Assembly (NCBI GenBank): GCA_963803015.1
Contig: CAWDKV010000011.1
Location: 496,001 to 560,000, forward strand
From: Berkiella sp963803015
GTDB lineage: Bacteria; Pseudomonadota; Gammaproteobacteria; Berkiellales; Berkiellaceae
DNA: 64,000 nt
Reading direction: 5' to 3'
Under the pieces are notes generated by a model. The model did not search any database, was not told the origin of the DNA, and saw only the letters and a list, made by a program, of their open reading frames with translations. Below, in pieces: positions 52,785-61,288 of this stretch; position 1 is the first letter of the stretch; the number at the start of each line of letters is the position of its first letter. A program made the position numbers and the translations under genes.

Positions 52785-53924
52785 TCACAGTTTGCAGGCT
52801 AAGCCCATTTTTTCAGGGTCGCTTTCCTCTTTCTTTTGCCCTTTGAACCATCCCTCTGCCTTATAGGCAATAGCAGCATAGAGTAAAAGAGGTATAGCAA
52901 CTTGTGGGGCACTCCATAAAACTCCTAAAGCTAAACTGCCCAGTTTGGCTGTCGTCGCGCCCCCTGCTAATCCTGCTGCAAATGATACAATACTTGCCCC
53001 ATGCGCAAAAATACCAGAGCTTAAATATAAAGCAGTTGGCCCCATTACAGTGAGTGACGCTAAATCAAAAGTTTCAGGGGTTAAAAGAGAGGCCAGTTCA
53101 AAGGTATTGGAAGTATAATGACCTTCTATTCGCGTATTTAAAGAAATGTCTTTAAATTCACTATATTCCTTAAGCTTGGGAAGCTCATTTTCCAAATAGG
53201 CTATTTGAGCCGGGCTTAATGCATAATGCTCGATATAGGATTTCCAAAATTTGGCAATCCCCTTTCTTAATGAGTCTATTTCGATAAATTGGCGGCTAAT
53301 CTCAAAAAAAGAAGCATGACTTTGACAATCTAACATAATAAATGCAGCAATTTGCGGGTTACTCTTACCCATTTCAACAATCAAATTAACTGGCAACTCA
53401 ACACATTGTTGAAGGTAACCGGATAGATACAGATAATTTTGCTCAGGCCCTCCTTGCAACAATAAGTCAAAGCTAAAAGTGCCGTTATTAAAAGGATCTA
53501 TTTGACGCTTTGCCAATAAATGTTGACGCACCAAGGCTATAAGAGCTTCTCTATACCAAATGGGATGTTGCCCTAGGATCACAAGATCGGCTGTTTTCAT
53601 ACCTTTAACAAAATCAAGATCTTGCAACATACCTCTCTTTAATGCGTGAAGAGATTCTTTGGTCCCCTCATCCATCACTTTCCATCTATCAGGACGAAAA
53701 GCGTGCATGCCTTGCCACAGTTTTGAAATTTGCTCTACGGTAATTTTTTGTTTTAATTCTTTGAGGGTATCATTGATAAGTGCAATTTCTTCCTTTTTTG
53801 CGCTTTGACGGTGTCGATAAAGATTCCCCAGCATAAATGCCGCCGCTTCAACATCCTGTGTAAGCGTGGATAAAAAGGAGAGCCTTACCGTTTTACACTG
53901 TTTTTTGATATCTTTGTCGACCAT
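52785..53924 (-). CDS. hypothetical protein with a C-terminal membrane hairpin
   Basis: 379 residues from the ATG at 53924, which is the third of three ATG codons behind GGGGAG; a TTG at 53960 lacks a ribosome site. Most of the protein is helical and soluble. Near the C-terminus two to three hydrophobic segments (ALYLSSGIFAHGASIVSFAA; LGVLWSAPQVAIPLLLYAA) are rich in Gly and Ala, then a short polar tail. This layout (large soluble part, membrane hairpin, short tail) resembles proteins that insert into host membranes, but also ordinary tail-anchored proteins. Family unknown. It lies 46 bases before the stop of no partner and follows the 903-residue gene on the same strand. Confidence 0.65.
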   Translation of the reverse strand: MVDKDIKKQCKTVRLSFLSTLTQDVEAAAFMLGNLYRHRQSAKKEEIALINDTLKELKQKITVEQISKLWQGMHAFRPDRWKVMDEGTKESLHALKRGMLQDLDFVKGMKTADLVILGQHPIWYREALIALVRQHLLAKRQIDPFNNGTFSFDLLLQGGPEQNYLYLSGYLQQCVELPVNLIVEMGKSNPQIAAFIMLDCQSHASFFEISRQFIEIDSLRKGIAKFWKSYIEHYALSPAQIAYLENELPKLKEYSEFKDISLNTRIEGHYTSNTFELASLLTPETFDLASLTVMGPTALYLSSGIFAHGASIVSFAAGLAGGATTAKLGSLALGVLWSAPQVAIPLLLYAAIAYKAEGWFKGQKKEESDPEKMGLACKL

Positions 53925-54006
53925 CATCATCTCCCCAACGGGTAGTGGATTCAAAAACAACTAAAACCAAATGTAGACGCACTAAAACGATATCATGAAG
54001 AGACTG

Positions 54007-56718
54007 TTAATGAACTCTTATTGATCTTGGATTATCCACTGATTCTGAAGTATCGCTTACAGCAATTGATTCTTGAGCACAATTTTGTAAACCAAGCCCC
54101 TCCATCTTGAATGCTTTTTGCCTGCCTGTTCTAGCCTGATAAGCATCTAAAAGCTTACAGCTACTCGGCAATCCTTTTCTGGCGCATGCCACCAAAAATT
54201 CTTCAAAATGAGGATTCCATTCTCCCAAAAAGTGCTCATTTTTCCTAATAATATCAGCAAACGAAAAGCCGTTCTTTTTCTGCAAAGCAAAAGAATGAAA
54301 CATTTCAACATCCACAGGATCAAAGGCTTGTTTGCTAATCGTGCCATTGCTGAAATTTGCTAAAAGATAAGTAATTCGTTTACATGCGAGTTCTGTGGTA
54401 AATTTTAATCTCTCTTTTTCAGGGATTAGCTTTAACAAACGAAAAGCCCGGCTATGTTCTCCTGAATAAGCCTCAAAATAAGTGCGAATTTTATTGTTTT
54501 TTGACTCTGCATCTAGCTCTTGACCTGTCGCATGAACATATATGGCGTCACCATCTAAAAGTTCATAATATTTTCCTAATGTTTCATCATCTAGTGCTTC
54601 TAATTCTTGTGTCAGCACTTCTGGACGCGTTTTGGCTGTGAGTAAAATGCTATCAATTTCGATTTTTGCTTTTTTAATGTCAGCATCATATTTCTGATGC
54701 CATTCTATAATAATGTTTTTATACTCTTGTGGTAAGAGTGCAGCATGTTGCGAAGGTCTTTGCAATAAAGTTTGGAAAAGAAACGCGCCGATACTGAGCA
54801 TGACTTCAGCAGAATTTTCTAGCTCAAGTGTGCTGAGCAATTCTTCAAATTTAACTCTGCTCATTTCTTCAACACCAGCAAGCATTAAATTCAATTGCAA
54901 ACAAGCCGCTTTTTTAGCTGGATTGAGAAGAGAAGCTTCTAATAAAATGTGCCAACCTCTCAATATGTCTTGACGAATTTGATGACCGCCCCATGGTTGC
55001 TTAAATCTGTCATTGTCTTCTTTAGCGACAAGTGAAAATTGACTTTTCTTTAATTGATTAAGCCATTTTTCAGATATATTTGTGTTTTTATCGAACTCCT
55101 TCTGCGCTTTACTATCTCCATAGGTATCAACAAATTCTTTTAAATTTTGCAATTGTCCTACGGGTAAAATAGGTTCTAATTTATCTTCAGATATAGATTC
55201 TCTGAGCAAATCAATTTCTTCATCTACACGTTTTGCAATATGCTCGGCTATTTTTCGGAGTTGCTCTTGGATAGTTTGCTGTTGAGAAAGTAGTTTATTT
55301 TTAACTGCGCCAATCTTTAGATTTAGTACACCTTTTGTTGCCCATTTTTCTAAAAAGTGAAACGTGTTTAAACTTTCTTCTATCATTTTAAATTGGTCAT
55401 GAAAATTATGGATTTTTTGTGTAATATACTGAATATCAAAATGGGGCAAATCAATAATTGTTCGATGTAATTTTGCACAAAGAAAAAATTCCACTTCTTC
55501 CATAAAACGCAAAGCATGCAAAATGGTCTGTTTTTTCCAACGCGTTAAAAGATTAATGCCTTCTATGCCTAAATCTTCAAGTACTGTCCAGCCTAAATAC
55601 CATAAAGGTGCAACACCTAGGGTATAGAACATGGCTGTGGAGACAGTATTAAATAAGCTAATACCTAATGTCGCAATTATAAAAGGCTGCAATAGGAAAA
55701 TCAGTTGATGATATATCGCCAAACTAGCAAAAAGATATAAAAGGTAACGAAAATTCCATAATGTATGCGCAACAGAAAAGAGACCCCATCTTTCTAGATT
55801 TTGACCTATTTTTTTGAATAAATCTTTCCCCCAGAAAGAGTGATTCCCAGAAAACAAAGTAGTTAATTGCTGAGATAAAGAGAAAAAATGTGCGCCATGA
55901 CCATTTAAATCAAGATCTCTCATGATACCGTGGCAGAATTTTTTAACTTCGCTAAGGCGTTTAACAACTTCTTGGCGAGAAGACAAGGCACTATGATTTC
56001 GCCTTGGTACACAAGCGAGTACTTTTTGGTGCAAAAGCGCTTTATCATAATTTGCTTGTGACAAAATGTCGTAAATAGCTAATCTTTTATCATCATCAAG
56101 CGTAGCGCCCAGTTCTTGCGGCATCAAAAGCGTGCTTGTCGCATTAAAACCATTTATTTTGCTACAAAAAGCACTTAATGCATCATCCACATTTCGTGGT
56201 TTTTGCAACATTTCATATACAGAACATCGAAATAATAAACTATCATAAATCATTTTTTTCAATGTTGATAAAACAGCTCTGTTCTCTGTAATTTTTGCAT
56301 TAATCTCTTTTTTTGATTGCCTTAGCCGTAATAACCACCCACTCCCTAATCCCTCACTGTTATCAGTGAAACTCATCAGTTCTGCTTCTAAAAGTAGATA
56401 AGCATTTTCAAGAGGCTCTATTTCTTCTTCAAGTAAAATAAGGAGTTGTTTTGAGTTTAAATGCACCAGTGGGCTGATTTGTTTCCATGACTCTTCTAAG
56501 CAAATCACATCATAATTAAATAAGGTGGCTGATTTTAATTTATCCCAAAAGACAGGTGTATTTAATTCAGAGATCAATTCATTTGAAGGAGCTTGGCAAA
56601 TCTGTTGGATTTTTTGAGTATGTCTAGCAATATCAGAGGCGTGCACAGATTGGAATTTGAGACTAAATAAATAGTGCTTCCAAGAGGATTCCATTTCAGC
56701 TGGTAAATTAATACTCAT
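54007..56718 (-). CDS. hypothetical protein, 903 residues, with a central membrane region
   Basis: No family recognised. Residues 1-310 and 400-903 are helical and charged; residues about 325-380 contain two or three hydrophobic segments (LLYLFASLAIYHQLIFLLQP; AMFYTLGVAPLWYLGWTVL). A long coiled coil is likely at about 430-520. No signal peptide. Next on the same strand is the 379-residue protein, also with membrane segments. Large central-hairpin proteins of unknown family are common among effectors of intracellular bacteria; that reading is only an inference here. Confidence 0.65.
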   Translation of the reverse strand: MSINLPAEMESSWKHYLFSLKFQSVHASDIARHTQKIQQICQAPSNELISELNTPVFWDKLKSATLFNYDVICLEESWKQISPLVHLNSKQLLILLEEEIEPLENAYLLLEAELMSFTDNSEGLGSGWLLRLRQSKKEINAKITENRAVLSTLKKMIYDSLLFRCSVYEMLQKPRNVDDALSAFCSKINGFNATSTLLMPQELGATLDDDKRLAIYDILSQANYDKALLHQKVLACVPRRNHSALSSRQEVVKRLSEVKKFCHGIMRDLDLNGHGAHFFSLSQQLTTLFSGNHSFWGKDLFKKIGQNLERWGLFSVAHTLWNFRYLLYLFASLAIYHQLIFLLQPFIIATLGISLFNTVSTAMFYTLGVAPLWYLGWTVLEDLGIEGINLLTRWKKQTILHALRFMEEVEFFLCAKLHRTIIDLPHFDIQYITQKIHNFHDQFKMIEESLNTFHFLEKWATKGVLNLKIGAVKNKLLSQQQTIQEQLRKIAEHIAKRVDEEIDLLRESISEDKLEPILPVGQLQNLKEFVDTYGDSKAQKEFDKNTNISEKWLNQLKKSQFSLVAKEDNDRFKQPWGGHQIRQDILRGWHILLEASLLNPAKKAACLQLNLMLAGVEEMSRVKFEELLSTLELENSAEVMLSIGAFLFQTLLQRPSQHAALLPQEYKNIIIEWHQKYDADIKKAKIEIDSILLTAKTRPEVLTQELEALDDETLGKYYELLDGDAIYVHATGQELDAESKNNKIRTYFEAYSGEHSRAFRLLKLIPEKERLKFTTELACKRITYLLANFSNGTISKQAFDPVDVEMFHSFALQKKNGFSFADIIRKNEHFLGEWNPHFEEFLVACARKGLPSSCKLLDAYQARTGRQKAFKMEGLGLQNCAQESIAVSDTSESVDNPRSIRVH

Positions 56719-57030
56719 ACCCGTACCTGGGTTCCCATTCCAATTGAATTTTCTACAAAAACGACTAAGACTTACTCCGCAATAAACTTTAAAAATTGAA
56801 TTATTTTATTTGGCAAGTTAACTTCTTCTCTTGTTACTTGAGAAAATTGTACCTGCAGTATACAAAAGAGTTAAAACATTGCAAATACATCAATTGAAAA
56901 TTTAACAAATAGAATTAGTTATCTTCAAAGATAATAAGGTGGGGAATTGGATTTTTTAGAAAATAGGATTCCACTTTTGGGCATCTTGATATGCCCAAAA
57001 GTGGATTCAACAAACTAACGAAAAAACAAA
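56719..57030. other. 312-base gap between minus-strand genes
   Basis: It contains the hairpin terminator described next. The rest, 56719-56969, is AT-rich and carries no frame I can support; it must include the promoter of the 903-residue gene, but no clear pair of boxes is seen. Confidence 0.4.
56970..57005 (-). terminator. long hairpin downstream of the lipoprotein gene
   Basis: TCCACTTTTGGGCAT (56970-56984) and ATGCCCAAAAGTGGA (56991-57005) form a perfect 15-pair stem with loop CTTGAT. On the minus strand it starts 25 bases after the lipoprotein stop and is followed by the moderately T-rich ATCCTATTTTC, so it is a plausible terminator for that gene. Confidence 0.65.
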
Positions 57031-57444
57031 TTACATTTCGTTGGTATCAGCAGGTGCACTGCTGCTGTTGTCATGAGGAGCTGGTGCGGCTGGCGCAGCA
57101 GGAGCAGCTGGAGTAGTCGTGGTAGTAGTGGTGGTGTTGCTTGTACCAGGAGCTGCTGCTGGAGCGGCATCTGTACTAACAGTTGCAGGCGCTTGGTCAG
57201 TCGCTGGCTTGTTAGCTTGCTCTGCGGCAGCAGCAGAAGCTGCGGCAGCATCAGCTTTTTCTTTTGCTTGAGCAGCATCAGCATCAGCTTGCTTATCATG
57301 CCCTGTAACAGAAGTATGTTCAGTGGTAACCGTTTCAGTTTGTGTTGCGCCATCATCGGCTACGTTGGCAGATTCTTCTTTGGACTTGTTGCAAGCAGTA
57401 AGTGCCAAGCAAGAAACTAATGCGACTAACAATTTAACTTTCAT
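57031..57444 (-). CDS. Ala/Thr/Pro-rich lipoprotein
   Basis: 137 residues. KLLVALVSCLALTAC is a lipoprotein signal with lipobox LTAC (Cys18). The mature part is low-complexity: an acidic start (NKSKEESANVADD), then Ala/Asp/Lys and Ala/Pro stretches and a run of eight Thr near residue 108. No domain is seen. Probably an outer- or inner-membrane-anchored extended protein. A promoter may be TTGACA-N16-TATTTT on the minus strand (57569-57596). A terminator hairpin follows the gene. Confidence 0.8.
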   Translation of the reverse strand: MKVKLLVALVSCLALTACNKSKEESANVADDGATQTETVTTEHTSVTGHDKQADADAAQAKEKADAAAASAAAAEQANKPATDQAPATVSTDAAPAAAPGTSNTTTTTTTTPAAPAAPAAPAPHDNSSSAPADTNEM

Positions 57445-57789
57445 AGTATCTCCCTATTGATTAAAAAATAGACAAAAAAAATAACGATAACAGCATCGTT
57501 GCATACAATACCTGAGTTAGCCCAGAAATGAAATGGACTATTTGCAAGTCAACCGCTCGAGTGTCGCCAAAATACACTATTTTTGGGTTATGTCAAAAAA
57601 TCATGTTGAGTTGATAAGAAACTATACTTGTTGTATATACAACTAAACTAAAGGTGTGCGGCAGAGAACTCCGACAAATTAGCCTAAAAAACAGATAGAT
57701 AGGGCTTTGACTCTAGCAATAACCCCTGTAGTATGATATTTATAAATATAGAAAATAGTTAGGCAGTTAATTAAATCCAGGAGAAACAT
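57445..57789. other. 345-base divergent promoter region with a perfect palindrome
   Basis: Minus-strand TTGACA (57591-57596) and TATTTT (57569-57574) are 16 bases apart, for the lipoprotein gene. Plus-strand TTGACT (57707-57712) and TATGAT (57732-57737) are 19 bases apart, for the gene at 57790. Between them, GTTGTATATACAAC (57630-57643) is a perfect 14-base palindrome suited to bind a dimeric regulator of either gene. No reading frame is supported. Confidence 0.45.
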
Positions 57790-58374
57790 ATGGCTACCAA
57801 ACAAACTGAGGCTGAAGCGCTGGTTGAAAGCACCTTTACGCAATTTGAAAAGAACTTACAGCTAGTAAGGGATTTTGGCGTCCAGGCATTAAAAAATAGC
57901 CTAAATCAAAAACTCCAAGGCCAAGGGCAAAGTTTTAAAGTCGGAGATGCAGAGCTGATTTCTCTTTTTGGCTCTAGTGCGCCTGATAGTGAAATTGATA
58001 AGGTTCTAAAAGAAACTGGCCTTTTAGATACCGTACAAAAATTCTTGGCACTAGAGAACACCCCGCGGTATGAAACCAATCCTGATGTCGTCAATAAGAG
58101 AGAATTGGGTACCGAGCCTAGTAGAGGTTCAGCGAATTTCCTCTCGAATCCTTTATTAGCAAAACTAATGGGAGATGCAGCTGATCCAAAGGTAAGACAA
58201 AATATTTTCAATGATGCAGCTGATATCATTGCTCAAAACAGAAATCCAAGAGAATGGACGCCACTGCAAAACGCAAAAGTGCAACAAGCCTATGAGCTTG
58301 AACTCAAATTGCGTATGGCAAACAGATTGCATCTTACTCCAACATACACGCCGCCAAAACCTCGGCCACAATAA
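57790..58374 (+). CDS. hypothetical protein, 194 residues
   Basis: No family recognised. Soluble and helical, no signal peptide; Gln/Lys/Asn-rich, ending in a Pro-rich tail (TPTYTPPKPRPQ). The ATG has CCAGGAGAA upstream, a strong ribosome site. The ankyrin gene starts 33 bases after its stop, with its own AGGAG, so both are likely in one transcript and may act together. Confidence 0.7.
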   Translation: MATKQTEAEALVESTFTQFEKNLQLVRDFGVQALKNSLNQKLQGQGQSFKVGDAELISLFGSSAPDSEIDKVLKETGLLDTVQKFLALENTPRYETNPDVVNKRELGTEPSRGSANFLSNPLLAKLMGDAADPKVRQNIFNDAADIIAQNRNPREWTPLQNAKVQQAYELELKLRMANRLHLTPTYTPPKPRPQ

Positions 58375-58406
58375 GGTCTTAACGCAAATCTAGCTAGGAG
58401 CAAAGT

Positions 58407-59807
58407 GTGTCCCTTTCAAAAGAAATCCTGGAAGGAACTTATGAAGGGGTCGCAAAACTCCTAAGTAGTGGCGCGCCCGTTGATATCATAGACGAATATG
58501 GTTTTACCCCTCTCATTAATGCCTGTATCCGCAATCGTCTTGATATGGTGCAGTTATTAATAAAATACGGCGCCAATGTCAATCTAGTAGATATGGGTGG
58601 CTCTACAGCACTACTTTGGGCAGTCGATAATAACAATACAGAAATTTCTGCTCTATTACTTAAAAATGGTGCCAGCGCTAATACTTATAACACCATGGGA
58701 CAGCCCGTCCTTTTTTATCCACTTCTGCGCAAAAATAAAGAATTGATAAAGCTTCTCACTGATTTTGGTGCCAATCTTGATTATGCTAACGATTTTATTA
58801 GCACTAAACTTGTTGCCCACCGTTTCGAGCTAAAGGGCAATAGCGACGTTGTCACGCCAGAAGGACTTTTCTTGTCTATTGATTTAGAGGGATTTTATTT
58901 AGAATTTACCCTTGAAATCGTTCGTGAGTCTTTATCTCGATTTATCAGTAGTTATGTCGCGCATCGCATGGATATCCATGAAAATGAATTAAGAGTTATT
59001 ATTCGCGCTTTTGAAAATGCTTCCAAACTTCGAGAATTTAAACATATCACTAAAGATATTGAATCCAATAAGTCAACCATTTTTGGCCTGATGAAAGCTG
59101 ATCCTTTGTTGCTTCCGGTCTCTTATAGGGGACACGCGATTACTTTCATCAGACATGGAGACTTTCTCGGGAAATGTGATCGTGGTGTGTACAAAATGAC
59201 TGATCCTATTGTCATTCATACGGTTGGCAGACCAGAAAAGATCAATGATAACTTTTATTTGCATTTACTTTATGACCCCCATTCCGAGCGAGAAATGAAG
59301 GTTGAGATCTATCAAAACTTAGGTTTAAAACCGCTTATTAAGTTACCGATAAAACATCAGATCACAGGAAACTGCTCTTGGGCCAATGTCGAATCTTCGG
59401 TTCCGACTATGTTAAGTATACTGCTTTTTGATAAGCTTGCAGATAAAACCAAAATTGAGCCTTTGATTGCTGAAATTATGCGATTTTACAAAACATGGTT
59501 AGAGTGGGATAAAGACCGAGCTATTGAAGATTACATATTAGACTTTGATAAAATGTCACTGCAACGACAAAAATCTAAAGCCTCGCTGTTGGGTGCTGTA
59601 CTTTTTCAAGCTTGTTCTCCTAATAATCCTTATGATGTCAATCGTGCTAAAAAAATATTGACTATACTCTCACGCAAAGAATTTCATTATATTATTCGAA
59701 TTTATATCAATGTTTTTGCAAGAGGCAGTCAAAAGACTGCTGTAGGCAAAGCATTTTTACAACTAATTGAAACTTGTGGGTACAAACCTAATGATTTTAT
59801 CTATTAG
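58407..59807 (+). CDS. ankyrin-repeat protein with a possible cysteine-protease-like C-terminal domain
   Basis: 466 residues. Residues 1-130 hold about four ankyrin repeats (YGFTPLINACIRNRLDMVQL, GGSTALLWAVDNNNTEISAL and two more divergent ones). In the C-terminal part RGHAITFIRHGDFLGKCDRG (241-260; His243, Asp258) is followed by HQITGNCSWANVE (317-329; Gln318, Cys323). His, Asp, Gln, Cys in that order and spacing recalls clan CE proteases/acetyltransferases (Ulp1, YopJ), but the DCG motif is absent. The start is GTG at 58407 with AGGAG 6 bases upstream. No signal peptide. The ankyrin part is firm; the protease reading is speculative. Effector role inferred. Confidence 0.8.
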   Translation: MSLSKEILEGTYEGVAKLLSSGAPVDIIDEYGFTPLINACIRNRLDMVQLLIKYGANVNLVDMGGSTALLWAVDNNNTEISALLLKNGASANTYNTMGQPVLFYPLLRKNKELIKLLTDFGANLDYANDFISTKLVAHRFELKGNSDVVTPEGLFLSIDLEGFYLEFTLEIVRESLSRFISSYVAHRMDIHENELRVIIRAFENASKLREFKHITKDIESNKSTIFGLMKADPLLLPVSYRGHAITFIRHGDFLGKCDRGVYKMTDPIVIHTVGRPEKINDNFYLHLLYDPHSEREMKVEIYQNLGLKPLIKLPIKHQITGNCSWANVESSVPTMLSILLFDKLADKTKIEPLIAEIMRFYKTWLEWDKDRAIEDYILDFDKMSLQRQKSKASLLGAVLFQACSPNNPYDVNRAKKILTILSRKEFHYIIRIYINVFARGSQKTAVGKAFLQLIETCGYKPNDFIY

Positions 59808-60492
59808 ACTCGCCACTTACTTTATCAGCCTATCAGCGGTTACGTTGCTCTTTTATATCAAAAAATATCGACCCTATTTGTTAAATAAAAAATATCTCAA
59901 AATTACAAAACAAATCAATACTCTTTATAAAGATGTTAATCCTTTCAAACTTTCTGTGGAAGCACGTGAGCACTATAAACATTTAACCTCTGAAGATTTA
60001 GTCTATGGCGAAATCAATATTCCCACTATATTAGCGCTACTACGACTTATTTCTCCTAAAAATAATCAAGTTTTTTATGATTTAGGCTCAGGAAGTGGCA
60101 AAGTTATGATAGCGACCAAGCTTTGTTATCCAAACCTAACCGTTAAAGGGATTGAAGTGGTAACTGAGCTGCAAGAAATGGCCAAGTCTCGCTGGCACTC
60201 TTTACTCAAAAAACATCCTAAAAAACTGTCACATTCACAAATTGATTTTATTTGCGCTAATTTGCTTGACTCGAATTTCGAAGAAGCAGATATTGTTTTC
60301 ATAAACGCCACCAGTTTTACTGCTCAAACCTGGCAACTTCTTATCCTTAAACTGGATAAGTTAAAAATTGGTAGCAAAATTCTGGTAACCAGTAAAAAAC
60401 TACCCCAGACTTCCTATCAACCTCTCTACATTGGCTCTGAACTAATGAGCTGGGGCTTTACAACAACGAGTCTTTACGAAAAAATACGCTGA
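59791..60492 (+). CDS. class I SAM-dependent methyltransferase, DOT1-like
   Basis: 233 residues from the ATG at 59791, which overlaps the ankyrin gene by 17 bases; a TTG at 59767 is less likely. The N-terminus (LATYFISLSAVTLLFYI, residues 7-23) is one membrane segment. VYGEINIPTILALL (71-84), FYDLGSGSGKVMIATKL (95-111), KGIEVVTELQEMA and DIVFINATSF (168-177) parallel the DOT1 blocks YGE, DLGSGxG, GIE and the NN/SF loop. Bacterial DOT1-like enzymes are common and their targets are mostly unknown. The membrane anchor argues for an inner-membrane location. It is translationally coupled to the ankyrin gene. Confidence 0.75.
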   Translation: MILSIRLATYFISLSAVTLLFYIKKYRPYLLNKKYLKITKQINTLYKDVNPFKLSVEAREHYKHLTSEDLVYGEINIPTILALLRLISPKNNQVFYDLGSGSGKVMIATKLCYPNLTVKGIEVVTELQEMAKSRWHSLLKKHPKKLSHSQIDFICANLLDSNFEEADIVFINATSFTAQTWQLLILKLDKLKIGSKILVTSKKLPQTSYQPLYIGSELMSWGFTTTSLYEKIR

Positions 60493-60505
60493 AAAGGGGT
60501 TTTCT

Positions 60506-61168
60506 TTGCCTGAATTTACACTAGTACAACAAATACTGATCTGGTTTATCCCTATTCTTTTTGCCATTACCTTACACGAAGCAGCTCATGGCTTTGTCGC
60601 TTACAAATTAGGCGATGATACTGCATTTAAGGCAGGCCGTATTTCCGCTAACCCCTTTAGGCATGTCGATCTCTTCGGGACTATCCTCCTGCCAGTATTT
60701 CTATTTGTCACAACACACTTTATTTTTGGCTGGGCTAAACCTGTGCCCGTAGTGGCACAAAAGCTTAGAAATCCCAAGCGAGATATGGCATTAGTGGCTT
60801 TGGCAGGGCCTGCGTCTAATTTCATCATGGCGCTCTTTTGGATGATTATTGTTAAAATAGGATTAAGCTTGGTTGCCTCTAAAATCAATGCGGGTCTTCC
60901 CCTTGTCTTTATGGGAAGAGCTGGGGTTTTGATCAACTTAATATTGATGATTTTAAATTTAATTCCTATTCCGCCTTTGGACGGTAGTCGATTTATAACT
61001 TTTCTTTTACCCTATCCTTGGGACAAACGTTTTAATCAAATTCCCCCTCTTATTGGGTTTATGTTAATAATTCTTCTTATTAGTACGGGTATTCTCGGTG
61101 AATTCTTATATCCAGCTGTGAAGTTGGTTGAACAGTTTTTACTGACAATCTTTGCCATTAAAACATAG
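60506..61168 (+). CDS. site-2 protease family protein (M50 metalloprotease)
   Basis: 220 residues with about five hydrophobic segments. TLHEAAHGFVAYKLGD (22-37) is the zinc motif HExxH, and NLIPIPPLDGSRF supplies the third ligand Asp. This is the short YwhC/Rip-like type without PDZ, found in many bacteria and lacking a known substrate. The start is TTG at 60506 behind AAGGGG, 13 bases after the methyltransferase stop, so the two may be co-transcribed. Confidence 0.9.
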   Translation: MPEFTLVQQILIWFIPILFAITLHEAAHGFVAYKLGDDTAFKAGRISANPFRHVDLFGTILLPVFLFVTTHFIFGWAKPVPVVAQKLRNPKRDMALVALAGPASNFIMALFWMIIVKIGLSLVASKINAGLPLVFMGRAGVLINLILMILNLIPIPPLDGSRFITFLLPYPWDKRFNQIPPLIGFMLIILLISTGILGEFLYPAVKLVEQFLLTIFAIKT

Positions 61169-61288
61169 ATTTTCCAGCAAGCACCGTTTATCATTGCTCA
61201 GATGAAGTTTAGCCTGATTTAATAGTATTTTTTAAAGTCTTATGTTATCTTTCTCACATATTGTTAACCTAATAGGTAATATACACGC

